DNA of 64,000 nucleotides from CAZBDU01 sp964490725 (GCA_964490725.1 CAZBDU010000015.1:24529-88528); one strand, 5' to 3'; positions 7,471-16,330 are shown, numbered from the stretch's first letter. Translations and numbers: made by a program. Notes: generated by a model not told the origin, from the sequence alone.

Positions 7471-8676
7471 ATGGCTGATGCCATGAGGGTCAACCCGGAG
7501 GTGGCCGCGATCCCGTACGGAGATCGAAAGAGGGTGAAGGCCGTAGCCGAAGCACGAGCCGATCTGGTGGACCTCATGTCCGGCAATCCGGATATGGAGA
7601 TGCCCCCCTGTATCCGCGAACGCATCAAGGCGCGCGTCGACTCCGGTCCCATGCGTTACACGGGCTACTGGGGAAGCCGCGAGCTTCGGCAAAGGCTCTC
7701 GGCCAGGCTCGCGAGCGGATGCGGCATCGAGGCGGATCCGGAAGAGGAGATCCTCATCACCCACGGCGTTCAAGAGGCACTCTACGCGCTGATGCGCACG
7801 GTGCTGCGCCGCGGGGACCAGGTGCTCATCCCTTCGCCGCACTACGCGAGCTATCTGCTCGACGCGGTAGCCTGCGGAGCAGAACCGGTGTTCATTCCGC
7901 TGCGGGAAGAAGAGGCCTTCATTCCCCGTATCGAGGATCTGGAACGGGCCATCACCGCCAGGACCCGACTGCTCGTCTTCTCCAACCCCAACAATCCGTT
8001 GGGGGTGACCTGGCCGGAGGAAACCATAGAATCCATCGCCCACCTGGCCCGCACGCGAGATCTGCTGGTGGCGGTGGACGAGATCTACCGGGACTTTGCC
8101 GAGCCCGAACCCCCCCTGAGCATCGCCTCGCTGCCCGGGATGAAGGAACGCACCTTCACCCTGCAAGGCTTTTCCAAGTCCTACTTCATGATGGGTATGA
8201 GAATCGGGTACGTGGTGGGACCCAGGGAGCTGATCCGTCACGTCAAGCAGCTGCACTACGTACTGGTGCTCTGCCCCTCCACCCTGGGTGAGGCTGCGGC
8301 GCTTGCCGCACTGGAGTGTCCCCCGGAGCAGATCGAGCCGCTGCGGCGTGAGTTTCGGGAAAAGCTGAGGTTGCTCTACGAGGGGCTGCGTTCCCTGCCG
8401 GGGGTCAGCTGCGTCGCCCCCAACGGGACCTTCTATCTGTTTCCGAACATGCGCTGCTTCGGGCTGTCCTCCCTGGAGCTCTCCCTGCGGCTGATAGAGG
8501 AGGTCGGGGTGGCGACCCTGCCGGGCACCGAGTTCGGAGCCGCCGGAGAAGGGTATCTACGCCTGTCGGTTGTGGCCGGCCGCAAGCGGGTGGCGGAGGG
8601 TCTGCGGCGTTTGAAGGTATTCGCCGGAGGGCGGGCGGAGAGGCTCGCTGGAGGTGGAGTGGATGGAGGTGGATAG
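7471..8676 (+). CDS. Class I/II PLP-dependent aminotransferase (aspartate aminotransferase fold)
   Basis: A 401-residue fold-type I aminotransferase. It shows ITHGVQEALYALM near 97 for phosphate-side contacts, SNPNNPLGV at 171-179, Asp203 (VDEIYRDF) and the PLP lysine Lys236 in LQGFSKSYFMMGMRIGY. The C-terminal Arg expected to bind the substrate carboxylate is within YLRLSVVAG. The start is uncertain. ATG 7471 follows three tandem GAAGGAT repeats that may serve as the ribosome site, and ATG 7483 is also possible. It is 35 bases after the MtmB-like gene and overlaps the next gene by 23 bases. A second transaminase in the same operon suggests amino-acid substrates. Confidence 0.88.
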   Translation: MADAMRVNPEVAAIPYGDRKRVKAVAEARADLVDLMSGNPDMEMPPCIRERIKARVDSGPMRYTGYWGSRELRQRLSARLASGCGIEADPEEEILITHGVQEALYALMRTVLRRGDQVLIPSPHYASYLLDAVACGAEPVFIPLREEEAFIPRIEDLERAITARTRLLVFSNPNNPLGVTWPEETIESIAHLARTRDLLVAVDEIYRDFAEPEPPLSIASLPGMKERTFTLQGFSKSYFMMGMRIGYVVGPRELIRHVKQLHYVLVLCPSTLGEAAALAALECPPEQIEPLRREFREKLRLLYEGLRSLPGVSCVAPNGTFYLFPNMRCFGLSSLELSLRLIEEVGVATLPGTEFGAAGEGYLRLSVVAGRKRVAEGLRRLKVFAGGRAERLAGGGVDGGG

Positions 8677-9946
8677 GAAGCGCGCGGGGACGGAACGGCG
8701 GCTCCGATCCCACGCAGCCGGCGCGGCCAACGGCTACCTCCGCGCAGCCGGCGAGCTGCTGGAGACCATGCGCTCGATCCGCCGGGATCTGCACCGGCAC
8801 CCGGAAGTGGGGACCCGGGAGATCCGGACGGCCGCCAGGATCGCGGAGCTCCTGGCAGCAGCGGGTCTGGAGGTGCGGACAGGAGTGGGAGGCACCGGCG
8901 TGGTGGGGCTGCTGGCCGGCCGGGGACGGGGCGCGGCGCGCGGTAGAACCGTTGCTCTGCGGGCGGACATGGATGCACTGCCCATGCAGGACCGCAAGAG
9001 CGTGGAGTATGCCTCGCAGAATCCCGGGGCGGCTCACTCCTGCGGGCACGACGGGCATGCCGCGATTCTTCTGGGAGCCGCGGAGATCCTGGCCAGAGAA
9101 CGGGACAGCCTGGCGGGGAATGTGAAGTTCATCTTCCAGCCGAGTGAAGACACCCTTCCCGGCGGCGCGTTGCCGATGATCGAGGCCGGGGTCCTGGAGG
9201 GTCCGAAGGTGGAGGCGGTTTTCTCCCTCCATCTGCATCCGCAGTTCGACGAGGGTACCGTGGTGGCGAAACCGGGAACGGTTAGCACCTCTTCGGCCAG
9301 CTTCACCCTCACACTGAAAGGCGCCGGCGGCCATGTGGGCCTTCCGCACAAGGTCAACAACCCGTTGCTGATGGCGGCGCTCGTCATGGTCAACGCGCAG
9401 AGCATCCTGCCGAAGAGCCTGGCGCCCGGGGAGCCGCTGATCTTCGAGTTCGGCGCCATCCACGGGGGGACGGCCGGCAACGTCGTACCTGCCGAGGTCG
9501 TTCTGAAGGGGAGCATCAGGCTCTCCTCGCCCGAGCTGTTGGAGCGCACCATCGAGCGCTTCGAAGCCCTGATCCGGGCCACGGTGGAGAGCTCCGGCGG
9601 CGGATACGGCCTGGAGCTTCAGAGAGGCTACCCCGCGATCGTGAACGATCCGGGCCTGGCGCGCCTGTGGCGCGGTGCGGCGACCAAGGTCCTGGGCGAG
9701 GAGCGCGTGGTCGAGTACGACCGAATCATCGCCAGCGGTGATGACGCCGCGTACTTCCACCAGAGGGTGCCGGGGGTGTACTGGCTGCTGGGCGTCCGCA
9801 ACGAGGAGCTGGGATTCAGCGAACCGTTGCACAGTCCGTATTTCGATTTCAACGAAGAGGTTCTGGCAATCGGCGCCGCGATTCAGTGTCAGGCCGCAAT
9901 TGACGCTCTGCGGCAGGGCAGGCCGGCCGGGCAGGAAGGAGGCTGA
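8654..9946 (+). CDS. M20D amidohydrolase (hippurate / N-acyl-amino-acid hydrolase family)
   Basis: A 430-residue zinc- or manganese-dependent amidohydrolase. Metal and catalytic motifs are RADMDALPM near 103 and CGHDGHA at 130-136. QPSEDTLPGGALPMIEAG includes the catalytic Glu. HLHPQFDEGTV and GDDAAYFHQRVPGVYW are later family blocks. The dimerisation lid is in the middle. Family enzymes remove an acyl group from an amino acid, or hydrolyse indole-3-acetyl-amino acids and related conjugates. The gene overlaps the aminotransferase by 23 bases, implying coupled translation. The N-terminal 25 residues before the family start are basic and poorly conserved-looking, so the true start may be further in. 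It probably releases a free amino acid for the transaminases. Confidence 0.88.
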   Translation: MEWMEVDRKRAGTERRLRSHAAGAANGYLRAAGELLETMRSIRRDLHRHPEVGTREIRTAARIAELLAAAGLEVRTGVGGTGVVGLLAGRGRGAARGRTVALRADMDALPMQDRKSVEYASQNPGAAHSCGHDGHAAILLGAAEILARERDSLAGNVKFIFQPSEDTLPGGALPMIEAGVLEGPKVEAVFSLHLHPQFDEGTVVAKPGTVSTSSASFTLTLKGAGGHVGLPHKVNNPLLMAALVMVNAQSILPKSLAPGEPLIFEFGAIHGGTAGNVVPAEVVLKGSIRLSSPELLERTIERFEALIRATVESSGGGYGLELQRGYPAIVNDPGLARLWRGAATKVLGEERVVEYDRIIASGDDAAYFHQRVPGVYWLLGVRNEELGFSEPLHSPYFDFNEEVLAIGAAIQCQAAIDALRQGRPAGQEGG

Positions 9947-9987
9947 CGTGAAGGGGAATCGATTCTCACCTGCTGGAATCACCTGGA

Positions 9988-10016
9988 TTGACAGGATGAT
10001 TGTGTCTCCCTATAAT
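9988..10016 (+). promoter_or_regulatory. Consensus sigma-70 promoter for the amino-acid ABC transporter
   Basis: TTGACA (9988-9993), a 17-base spacer and TATAAT (10011-10016), a perfect match to both consensus boxes. Initiation about 7 bases later leaves a leader of roughly 30 bases before ATG 10055. Confidence 0.8.
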
Positions 10017-10054
10017 CCCTCTGCACATGATCGCCCGTGTGGAGAGCCCCAGGC

Positions 10055-10807
10055 ATGAGTGAGAAACAGCTGGGCGAACACATCATCACCATCGACCACG
10101 TGAGCAAGACTTTCCCGGGGGGAGTGCAGGCGGTGAAGGACTTCAGCGCCAAGATCCGCCAGCGCGAGGTGGTCGTGATCATGGGACCCTCCGGTTCGGG
10201 CAAGTCCACCTTGCTGCGCTGCCTCAACGGCCTGGAGGAACCGGACGGTGGAACCATCGTTGTGGATGGATTTCCGCTGGACGATGACAGGAAGAATCGC
10301 CTGGAGATTCGCAAGGAAGTGGGGATGGTCTTTCAGTCCTTCAACCTCTTCCCGCACCTGACGGCCCTGGACAACGTGAATCTCGCTCAGATCCGGGTGC
10401 GCAAGAAGAGTCGGGCGGAAGCGACCAGGCTCAGCATGGAGCTTCTGGAGAAGGTGGGCATCGCGGAGAAGGCGAACAGCTATCCTGCCCAGCTCTCAGG
10501 CGGGCAGCAGCAGCGCACGGCCATCGCCAGGGCGCTGGCCATGATGCCGAAGGTGATGCTTTTCGATGAACCTACCAGCGCGCTGGATCCTGAGATGATC
10601 AACGAAGTGCTGGACGTGTTGAAAAACCTGGCCGTGGAAGGGATGACGATGGTCGTGGTGACCCACGAGATGGGCTTTGCCCGGGAGGTCAGCGATTGGG
10701 TGATCTTCATGGATGACGGCCAGATCGTGGAGACCGGCACGGTGGAGCACTTCTTCAAGAACCCGCAGGAAGAGCGGACCAAGTTGTTCCTGAGTCAGAT
10801 CCTTTGA
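10055..10807 (+). CDS. Polar amino-acid ABC transporter ATPase (GlnQ/HisP family)
   Basis: A 250-residue cytoplasmic ATPase driving uptake. It shows Walker A GPSGSGKST at 44-52, the Q-loop (MVFQSFNLFPH), the signature LSGGQQQR, Walker B VMLFDEPTSALDPE, and the switch histidine in VVTHEMGF. The high motif agreement and small size are typical of the PAAT subfamily. ATG 10055 is chosen because GGAGAG lies 8-13 bases upstream; a GTG at 10037 is in frame but lacks a ribosome site. It is the first gene of a four-gene transporter with two permeases and a lipoprotein receptor. Its place behind the aminotransferase/amidohydrolase operon suggests import of that pathway's substrate. Confidence 0.93.
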   Translation: MSEKQLGEHIITIDHVSKTFPGGVQAVKDFSAKIRQREVVVIMGPSGSGKSTLLRCLNGLEEPDGGTIVVDGFPLDDDRKNRLEIRKEVGMVFQSFNLFPHLTALDNVNLAQIRVRKKSRAEATRLSMELLEKVGIAEKANSYPAQLSGGQQQRTAIARALAMMPKVMLFDEPTSALDPEMINEVLDVLKNLAVEGMTMVVVTHEMGFAREVSDWVIFMDDGQIVETGTVEHFFKNPQEERTKLFLSQIL

Positions 10808-10860
10808 AGGTAGAGGAAAGGGGGCGGCAGAAGAGCGAGCTCACCGACGGCAGGAACGCA

Positions 10861-11715
10861 ATGGAGCAGGACGCCGGAATACAGCCAAGATACTCGTTCT
10901 ACCACCGGTTTGTCTCGAGGCGACTGAAAAACTTCGTCCTGTTCCAGCCTCCGTGGAGAGATATCCTTCAGTTTGTTCTCCTTGCGGCGGTGGTGGGCTG
11001 GCTCATCTACCTGAGCGCCACCGGCCTCAATTACCGCTGGCAGTGGTATCGAATCCCCAGGTATTTCTTCCGGTTCCAGGACGGACGCCTGGTTTCCGGC
11101 CCCCTCATCAAGGGACTGCTGTTCACCTTCCAGATCTCCGGTTTGAGCCTGGTTCTGTCCTTCCTCATCGGGCTTGTCGTGGCTCTGCTTCGGCTCTCCG
11201 GGTCTCTGGTCGGCAGGTTCCTTGCCCGAGTGTATCTGGAGCTGATAAGGAACACTCCTCTGCTGGTGCAGCTGTACCTGCTGTATTTCGCTGTAGGCCC
11301 TATCATCGGATTGGGGCGTTATGCCTCTGCAGTGTTGGCCCTGAGCCTGTTCGAAGGGGCCTATGCGTCGGAGATTTTCCGGGCAGGGATCGTGTCGATC
11401 CGCAAAGGGCAGTGGGAGGCCGCCTACAGTCTGGGCCTGTCCGGCTTCGACATGTACAGGGACGTCATTCTTCCACAGGCAGTCAGGCGCGTTCTCCCGC
11501 CCTTGACGAGTCAGGCAATAAACATCATCAAAGATTCCGCCCTTGTCAGCCTGGTGGCTTTGAGCGACCTTACCCTGCAGGCAAAGCTGATAGCCTCGGA
11601 CACCTTCCTGACCTTCGAGATCTGGTTCACCGCCGCCGGCGTTTACCTGGTGATTACCGTGGCGCTTTCCACCGTCGTGAGCTACATGGAGAAACACTAC
11701 AGAGTGGAGACTTGA
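10861..11715 (+). CDS. Polar amino-acid ABC transporter permease (first of two)
   Basis: A 284-residue inner-membrane permease of the HisM/GlnP family. A cytoplasmic lead of about 40 residues precedes the first membrane helix (ILQFVLLAAVVGWLIYL). After a periplasmic stretch come the core helices and the EAA loop (GQWEAAYSLGLSGFDMYRDVILPQA) that contacts the ATPase. ATG 10861 follows AGGAACGCA and is preferred. A TTG at 10804 overlapping the ATPase stop is the alternative and would add 19 charged residues. The periplasmic insert with NYRWQWYRIPRYFFR resembles the equivalent region of the second permease (EYVPHWSRIPRYLLR), so the two probably form a heterodimer. Confidence 0.9.
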   Translation: MEQDAGIQPRYSFYHRFVSRRLKNFVLFQPPWRDILQFVLLAAVVGWLIYLSATGLNYRWQWYRIPRYFFRFQDGRLVSGPLIKGLLFTFQISGLSLVLSFLIGLVVALLRLSGSLVGRFLARVYLELIRNTPLLVQLYLLYFAVGPIIGLGRYASAVLALSLFEGAYASEIFRAGIVSIRKGQWEAAYSLGLSGFDMYRDVILPQAVRRVLPPLTSQAINIIKDSALVSLVALSDLTLQAKLIASDTFLTFEIWFTAAGVYLVITVALSTVVSYMEKHYRVET

Positions 11716-11832
11716 GGTCGAGCAGAGACAGGCTTGGGAGCAGGGCCGCGTGAGAGCAGAGAAAAGGGGGTGATACAGGCAAGAAGAAAGAAAGGTTCCT
11801 CCGGAAGCGACCAAGAACGAAAGGAGAAATGA

Positions 11833-12711
11833 ATGAAGAGAATTCGAAGTATCGCGAAAGTCCTCGCAGTGTCGGTGCTCGTGTTGGGATTGGCGGGAAT
11901 GCTCGCTGCCTGCGCACCGAAGGAGACGGCGGAAGGAGCGGCTGAAGGACAGGCACAGGCAGCCGCGCAGAAGAGTCTTATCGATACGATCGTTGAACGC
12001 GGCGTGATGAAGGTAGGAGTGTCGACTTTCACCCCCTGGGCTTTCAAGGACAAGGACGGAAACCTGATAGGGTTTGAAATCGACGTGATCAACAAGGTGG
12101 CAAAAGACATCGGTGTAGAGGTCGAGTTCGTCCCGACCCAGTGGTCTGGAATCATTCCCGCGCTGCTGACCGGCAAGTTCGATGCCATCATCTGTGGGAT
12201 GACGATTACGCCGCAGCGGGCGCTGCAGGTGAGCTTCACGAACCCCTATGACTACGCGGGCCAGTCCATCGCGGCGAGCAAGGCGCTGACGGGCGGCGGC
12301 AAGTGGAAAAGCATCGAGGATTTCAACAAGCCGAACGTAGTCCTTGCGGCCAGAATGGGTTCCACCGCGGCGGAGACCATCAAGAAGGTATTCCCGAAGG
12401 CAGAGCTGCGCCAGTTCGATGACGAAGCGGGCACCGTGCAGGAGGTGCTGAACGGGAAAGCCTACGGCGTGGTCTCATCGGCTCCGAAACCGCTGCACTG
12501 GGTAACGGAGAATCCGGACACCCTTTATCTTCCGGTGGGAAGCAAGACGCTCAACAAAGAGCCGATCGGCATGGCCCTGAGGAGGGGGGATATCGAGACG
12601 CTTACGTTCTTCAACAACTGGATCGAAACCGCCTGGGACTCTGGTTTCCTGCAGGGAAAGCACGACTACTGGTTCGGCACGCTTGACTGGACGAAGTTCA
12701 TAGAGCAGTAG
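11833..12711 (+). CDS. Polar amino-acid ABC transporter substrate-binding lipoprotein
   Basis: A 292-residue receptor of the SBP_bac_3 type. Residues 1-27 are a signal peptide with a basic start (MKRIRSIAK), a hydrophobic core and the lipobox LAAC, so it should be a lipid-anchored surface or periplasmic protein. An Ala/Gln/Glu-rich tether of about 20 residues follows. The mature part starts DTIVERGVMKVGVSTFTPWAF and contains GFEIDVINKVAKDIG and FDAIICGMTITPQR, the family hallmarks of the amino-acid carboxylate site. The gene is unusually placed between the two permease genes. An inverted repeat after its stop (12734-12767) may protect the upstream message, which would give more receptor than permease. 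Confidence 0.9.
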   Translation: MKRIRSIAKVLAVSVLVLGLAGMLAACAPKETAEGAAEGQAQAAAQKSLIDTIVERGVMKVGVSTFTPWAFKDKDGNLIGFEIDVINKVAKDIGVEVEFVPTQWSGIIPALLTGKFDAIICGMTITPQRALQVSFTNPYDYAGQSIAASKALTGGGKWKSIEDFNKPNVVLAARMGSTAAETIKKVFPKAELRQFDDEAGTVQEVLNGKAYGVVSSAPKPLHWVTENPDTLYLPVGSKTLNKEPIGMALRRGDIETLTFFNNWIETAWDSGFLQGKHDYWFGTLDWTKFIEQ

Positions 12712-12733
12712 AATCATCCGTCCTGTAGAGGCT

Positions 12734-12767
12734 CTGGTGCCGTTCTGCCAAGACGGAGCGGCACCAG
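12734..12767 (+). other. Intercistronic hairpin after the binding-protein gene
   Basis: CTGGTGCCG (12734-12742) pairs with CGGCACCAG (12759-12767) across a 16-base loop. There is no T-run, so it is more likely an mRNA-stabilising or partial attenuating stem than a full terminator. Confidence 0.45.
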
Positions 12768-12794
12768 CGGCCCCTGTTTGTCGGGGGGAGCGCC

Positions 12795-13676
12795 TTGTTA
12801 CGGAAAAAGACGAAATTCACGGTGCTGGATCTCGTCATTATCCTGATCTGTATCGGTATTGGCTACTACGTCTACTACCGCGTGACCTACAGCCTGGAGT
12901 ACGTTCCTCACTGGTCCCGGATCCCGAGGTATCTGCTCAGGCGAAGTCCCGAAACCGGGAGGCTCGTTCCGAACTATCTGTTGTTGGGCCTCTTCACCAC
13001 GATCAAGCTTTCGATCTGGTCCACCATCCTGGGTATCGTCCTGGGCATCGTCATGGGAGTTCTCAGGACCACGAAGATCCTGTTCTTCAGGCTCGTGGGG
13101 AGGGCCTACGTAGAGCTCATCCGCAACGTTCCGCCCCTGGTATTGATCTTCATCTTCTACTTTTTCGCCAGCGACCAGATCCTGCCTCTCCTGGGTGTCG
13201 ACGAGTTCATCCGCAGCCGGCCGGAAAGCGCCCAGGCCGTGCTGACTTTCTTGTTCGCCCCCAAGGCTCTGTTTTCCCAGTTCCTCTCCGGTGTCATCAC
13301 CATCGGGGTTTTCGAAGGCGCCTTCATCACGGAAATAATCCGGGCGGGGATCGAGTCGATAGAGAGAGGGCAGAGGGAGGCTGCCTATTCACTCGGATTG
13401 ACCTGGATCGACCAGATGCGGTTCGTCATCATGCCCCAGGCGATCAGACGGATACTGCCACCCCTGGGAAACGAGTTCATCAATACCATCAAGCGTTCCT
13501 CTATCGTCTCCGCCATCTCCATCGAGGAGTTGACCTTCCAGGGTCTGCAGATCGTGATAAGCACGAACTACATCTTCGAGGTTTGGATAACCGTGGCGTT
13601 GATGTATCTCGTTCTCACCGTGATCCTGTCCTTCGGCGTGTCCGCGCTGGAGAAACGCTACAAGAGAAGCGACTGA
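12795..13676 (+). CDS. Polar amino-acid ABC transporter permease (second of two)
   Basis: A 293-residue membrane protein of the same PAAT permease family. It starts at TTG 12795 with GGGGGAGCGCC just upstream. The first helix is VLDLVIILICIGIGYYVYY. A periplasmic insert containing WSRIPRYLLRR follows, then the transmembrane core. The EAA loop reads GQREAAYSLGLTWIDQMRFVIMPQAIRR. The C-terminus ends in basic residues on the cytoplasmic side. It closes the transporter operon; the next gene begins 20 bases later. Confidence 0.9.
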   Translation: MLRKKTKFTVLDLVIILICIGIGYYVYYRVTYSLEYVPHWSRIPRYLLRRSPETGRLVPNYLLLGLFTTIKLSIWSTILGIVLGIVMGVLRTTKILFFRLVGRAYVELIRNVPPLVLIFIFYFFASDQILPLLGVDEFIRSRPESAQAVLTFLFAPKALFSQFLSGVITIGVFEGAFITEIIRAGIESIERGQREAAYSLGLTWIDQMRFVIMPQAIRRILPPLGNEFINTIKRSSIVSAISIEELTFQGLQIVISTNYIFEVWITVALMYLVLTVILSFGVSALEKRYKRSD

Positions 13677-13696
13677 TCGGGGCCGGGACACACCGA

Positions 13697-14596
13697 ATGG
13701 CAGGCAAACCGAAACGCATCGTCTGGGGGGTGCCTTCGTTCTGGATCGAGCGCTTCCCCCTGTACTACGGGCGGCACCGGGGCTTCTTCGAGAAGCGGGG
13801 CTTGAGGCTCGCTATTCGCTACTACTGGGGAGGGCCGGAGCTGGCCCAGGCCGTGGCCAGGGGCGAGGTGTCCATCGGCGAGATGGGGCTTCCCCCCTTC
13901 CTGAAGGCCTACTCCGACGGACTGCCGGCGCGGGTCATCGGCTCCAGCACCATCCAGCGTCTCGATCACTATCTGGTTGGCCGGACGGAGATCGATACCA
14001 TCGCGGACTTGAAGGGCCGCCAGGTCGGCATCCTCTCCTTCGGCAGCTGCGACGAGTATTTCGCCCGCCACATGCTCCGCGCCTCGGGGGTGGACCCGGA
14101 CTCGGAAGCCGAGCTGGTCCCCCTGGGCAGCGCCTACTGCAACGTGGACTGCTTCTGCCCTTCCCGCGCAGCCGCCGTGCCCCAGGTGGATGCCGGTTTC
14201 GTGGAAGAACCCTTTGTTGCCCAGGGCGAGAAGCTGGGCTGGGTGAAGACTCTGGGCGTGGTGCGGGATTACTTCCCGAGCTACCAGTGGGGGATCATCC
14301 TGGCGCGGGATGATTTCCTGGAACGGGAAATCGACACGGCTCATCGGGCGATGGGAGCCTTCCGGGAGTCCTGCAGGGCGATTGCCGGGGATCCGGATGC
14401 CGCGGCCGCCTTCGGGGCTCAGGTTTTCGGGCTCAAGAAAGAGGTCTTCCGGCGGGCTCTTCTCCGTGACCTGGACCACTGGGAGCTGGATGCCCGGCTC
14501 GATTTTGCCGGCATGGAGAACTGCCTGCGCGTGCAGCGGGACGCCGGCGCGGCGGCCGCGAGCCTCGACCTGAAGCGCATGGTGCGCCAGCTGTGA
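13697..14596 (+). CDS. NMT1/THI5-like substrate-binding protein without a signal peptide
   Basis: A 299-residue protein with the two-lobed NMT1/THI5/SsuA fold: FPLYYGRHRGFFEKRGLRL, a VSIGEMGLPPFLKAY lobe, DLKGRQVGILSFGSCDEYF, and DAGFVEEPFVAQGEKLGW. Most relatives are periplasmic receptors with cleavable signals. This one begins MAGKPKRIVWGVPSFWIERF with no hydrophobic leader, and no cognate permease or ATPase adjoins it. A Cys-rich patch (NVDCFCPS) near residue 155 is unusual. It may be a cytoplasmic sensor, a ligand carrier or an enzyme of the THI5 or dihydroxyphthalate-decarboxylase type. The gene follows the transporter operon by 20 bases and converges on the flavoprotein gene. Confidence 0.75.
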   Translation: MAGKPKRIVWGVPSFWIERFPLYYGRHRGFFEKRGLRLAIRYYWGGPELAQAVARGEVSIGEMGLPPFLKAYSDGLPARVIGSSTIQRLDHYLVGRTEIDTIADLKGRQVGILSFGSCDEYFARHMLRASGVDPDSEAELVPLGSAYCNVDCFCPSRAAAVPQVDAGFVEEPFVAQGEKLGWVKTLGVVRDYFPSYQWGIILARDDFLEREIDTAHRAMGAFRESCRAIAGDPDAAAAFGAQVFGLKKEVFRRALLRDLDHWELDARLDFAGMENCLRVQRDAGAAAASLDLKRMVRQL

Positions 14597-14626
14597 GCCG
14601 CGCCCGCGGATAAGGCTTGGCGGCGG

Positions 14627-16330
14627 CTAGGGTGCGTGCTTTCTGAAGCGCACCTCCCCGTTTTCCAGCCTCTGGCCGAGGAAGCAGAACCAGTTGGCGT
14701 CGTCCTGCTCGGGGTAGTCCTTGCGCTGGAAAATGCTGCCCCTGCTCTCCTTGCGTTCTATCGTGGAACGGAAGACGATCTTCCCGCATTCGATCAGATT
14801 CCTCATCTCCAGGCAGTGAGTCATCTCGTGTGGATTGGCGGCGGCCAGCTGCATGGTGTTCTCCAGGTAGTCCAGACATTCGATCCCGCGCTCTGCCATG
14901 GTCTCGGAACGGTAGGCTACGTTGTAGTCGGTCATCGTGTTGTGGATTGCCTGCTGGGCATCCTTCCAGGGGTCCCCATCGGAGCGATCGAGTGCCTGGC
15001 TGCAGAACTCCACGGCGGGTCCCTCGCCGCTTCCCTCCGGCGTGCTCTTCATGGCGCGGCAGCGCCGCGCGGCCGATTCCGCGGCCAGGTAGCCCATCGT
15101 GAAGGCTCCCGGAGCCACGCTGCCCGGGATTCCCCCGGCCTCGTCCCCGGCGGCGTACAGCCCGGGGATGGTAGTCTGACAGCCTTGGTCCACAATGGGT
15201 CCGCAGGCCACCGCCGCGGAGTGCTCCGGTTCGATCGGCCAGATCTCGATCTTGTGCCTGCGGAAATCCAGGCCGTAGGTGTCCATCACGGAGAGGAATC
15301 CCGAGCCGAGTCCCTCGTTTTCCACCGCCCAGAGCATGTACTTCTGATCCTCATCGCTACCCCAGGACATGTCCGCATAGATCGGCCCGCGTCCGGCCGC
15401 AAGCTCGCTCCGGAAGCTCTTGCCCGTCCCGTAGGTGGCGTTGGTCCCGTACACCCGCTGCCCGCCCAGGTCGTGATTCCGCGGGCGGATTACATTCCCC
15501 CGGGCGTCCATACCGATCCCCGGCGGCTGGTAGGAACCGCCGGGAAGACCGCCGCCGCGGATGTAGTTCTTGGAGGACCAGCGTCCCGGAATCGAGAGAA
15601 ACTCCATGTTGATCAGCTCGGCTCCGGCGCGGAACATGGAGGCCTTCCCGTCACCCGTGAGCGTGGGAGGCATGCGGATGGCGAAGGTCAAACCGGGATA
15701 GGGCTTGTACAATCGGTTGGGTCGACCGGTGGCCATGACCACGGCCTTGGCCCGGATCAGGTGAATCTTGCCGTCGCGGACGCCGTAGCCCACCGCACCG
15801 GCGATCTCACCGTCGTGCATCAGCAGGTCGGTGGCCATCACCCTCTCGAGGATGTGGGCACCGTGCTTGCGGACCGCGCGGGTCAGGATGCGTTTGATGT
15901 CGCGGCCGTCGAAATGAAGCGTGTTGCGGCAGGTGTGTATCTGATATTGAAGGCGGAGCTTGCCCGGCAGGGTGGAATCCTCGAAGCGGATCCGGGCGCC
16001 GAAGCTCTCCAGCTCCAGAATGCGGTCATAGCTGGTCCTGGCGATGTAGTGGATCATCTTCTTGTTGATCAGCCCGCAGGCGTTGAAACGGGTGTGATCC
16101 TCCACAAGGTCTTCCAGGCTCACCCCCTCCTGACTCTGGACCTCGGGGAAATACCCCCAGATGTGGTCGATGCCGGTGGCGGCGCAGCCGGAGCGCTCGG
16201 GATTCGATTTGTCGACAAGGATTACATCGTCGGTGAGCTGTGCGGCCCGAATCGCGGCCATGCAGCCGGCCAGTCCGCCGCCTACCACGCAGATGTTGCA
16301 GCTGTGCTCCTGAACCTCGACTCTAGACAC
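14627..16330 (-). CDS. AprA-like FAD-dependent oxidoreductase (adenylylsulfate reductase alpha / fumarate reductase flavoprotein family)
   Basis: A 567-residue flavoprotein from GTG 16330. The FAD motif VVGGGLAGCMAAIRA is near residue 15, and a second dinucleotide-site stretch (AKAVVMATGRPNRLYKPYPG) lies in the middle. NATYGTGKSFR, PVIDQG-like GPIVDQGCQTT, LYAAGDEAGG and a C-terminal helical domain follow, with CLEMRNLIECGKIVF and the end WFCFLGQRL. The layout, including the IRGGGLPGGSYQPPG loop, resembles AprA and its non-sulfate paralogs more than SdhA/FrdA. Its start overlaps the end of an AprB-like ferredoxin by 8 bases. No sat, qmo or dsr gene is nearby, so sulfate reduction is not supported. 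The substrate is unknown. Confidence 0.8.
   Translation of the reverse strand: MSRVEVQEHSCNICVVGGGLAGCMAAIRAAQLTDDVILVDKSNPERSGCAATGIDHIWGYFPEVQSQEGVSLEDLVEDHTRFNACGLINKKMIHYIARTSYDRILELESFGARIRFEDSTLPGKLRLQYQIHTCRNTLHFDGRDIKRILTRAVRKHGAHILERVMATDLLMHDGEIAGAVGYGVRDGKIHLIRAKAVVMATGRPNRLYKPYPGLTFAIRMPPTLTGDGKASMFRAGAELINMEFLSIPGRWSSKNYIRGGGLPGGSYQPPGIGMDARGNVIRPRNHDLGGQRVYGTNATYGTGKSFRSELAAGRGPIYADMSWGSDEDQKYMLWAVENEGLGSGFLSVMDTYGLDFRRHKIEIWPIEPEHSAAVACGPIVDQGCQTTIPGLYAAGDEAGGIPGSVAPGAFTMGYLAAESAARRCRAMKSTPEGSGEGPAVEFCSQALDRSDGDPWKDAQQAIHNTMTDYNVAYRSETMAERGIECLDYLENTMQLAAANPHEMTHCLEMRNLIECGKIVFRSTIERKESRGSIFQRKDYPEQDDANWFCFLGQRLENGEVRFRKHAP

Noticed and set aside
12737..13696. Open frame upstream of and continuous with the NMT1-like gene
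   Set aside because: The first 320 codons overlap the second permease in another frame and are Arg/His/Pro-rich; the family sequence starts at 13697.
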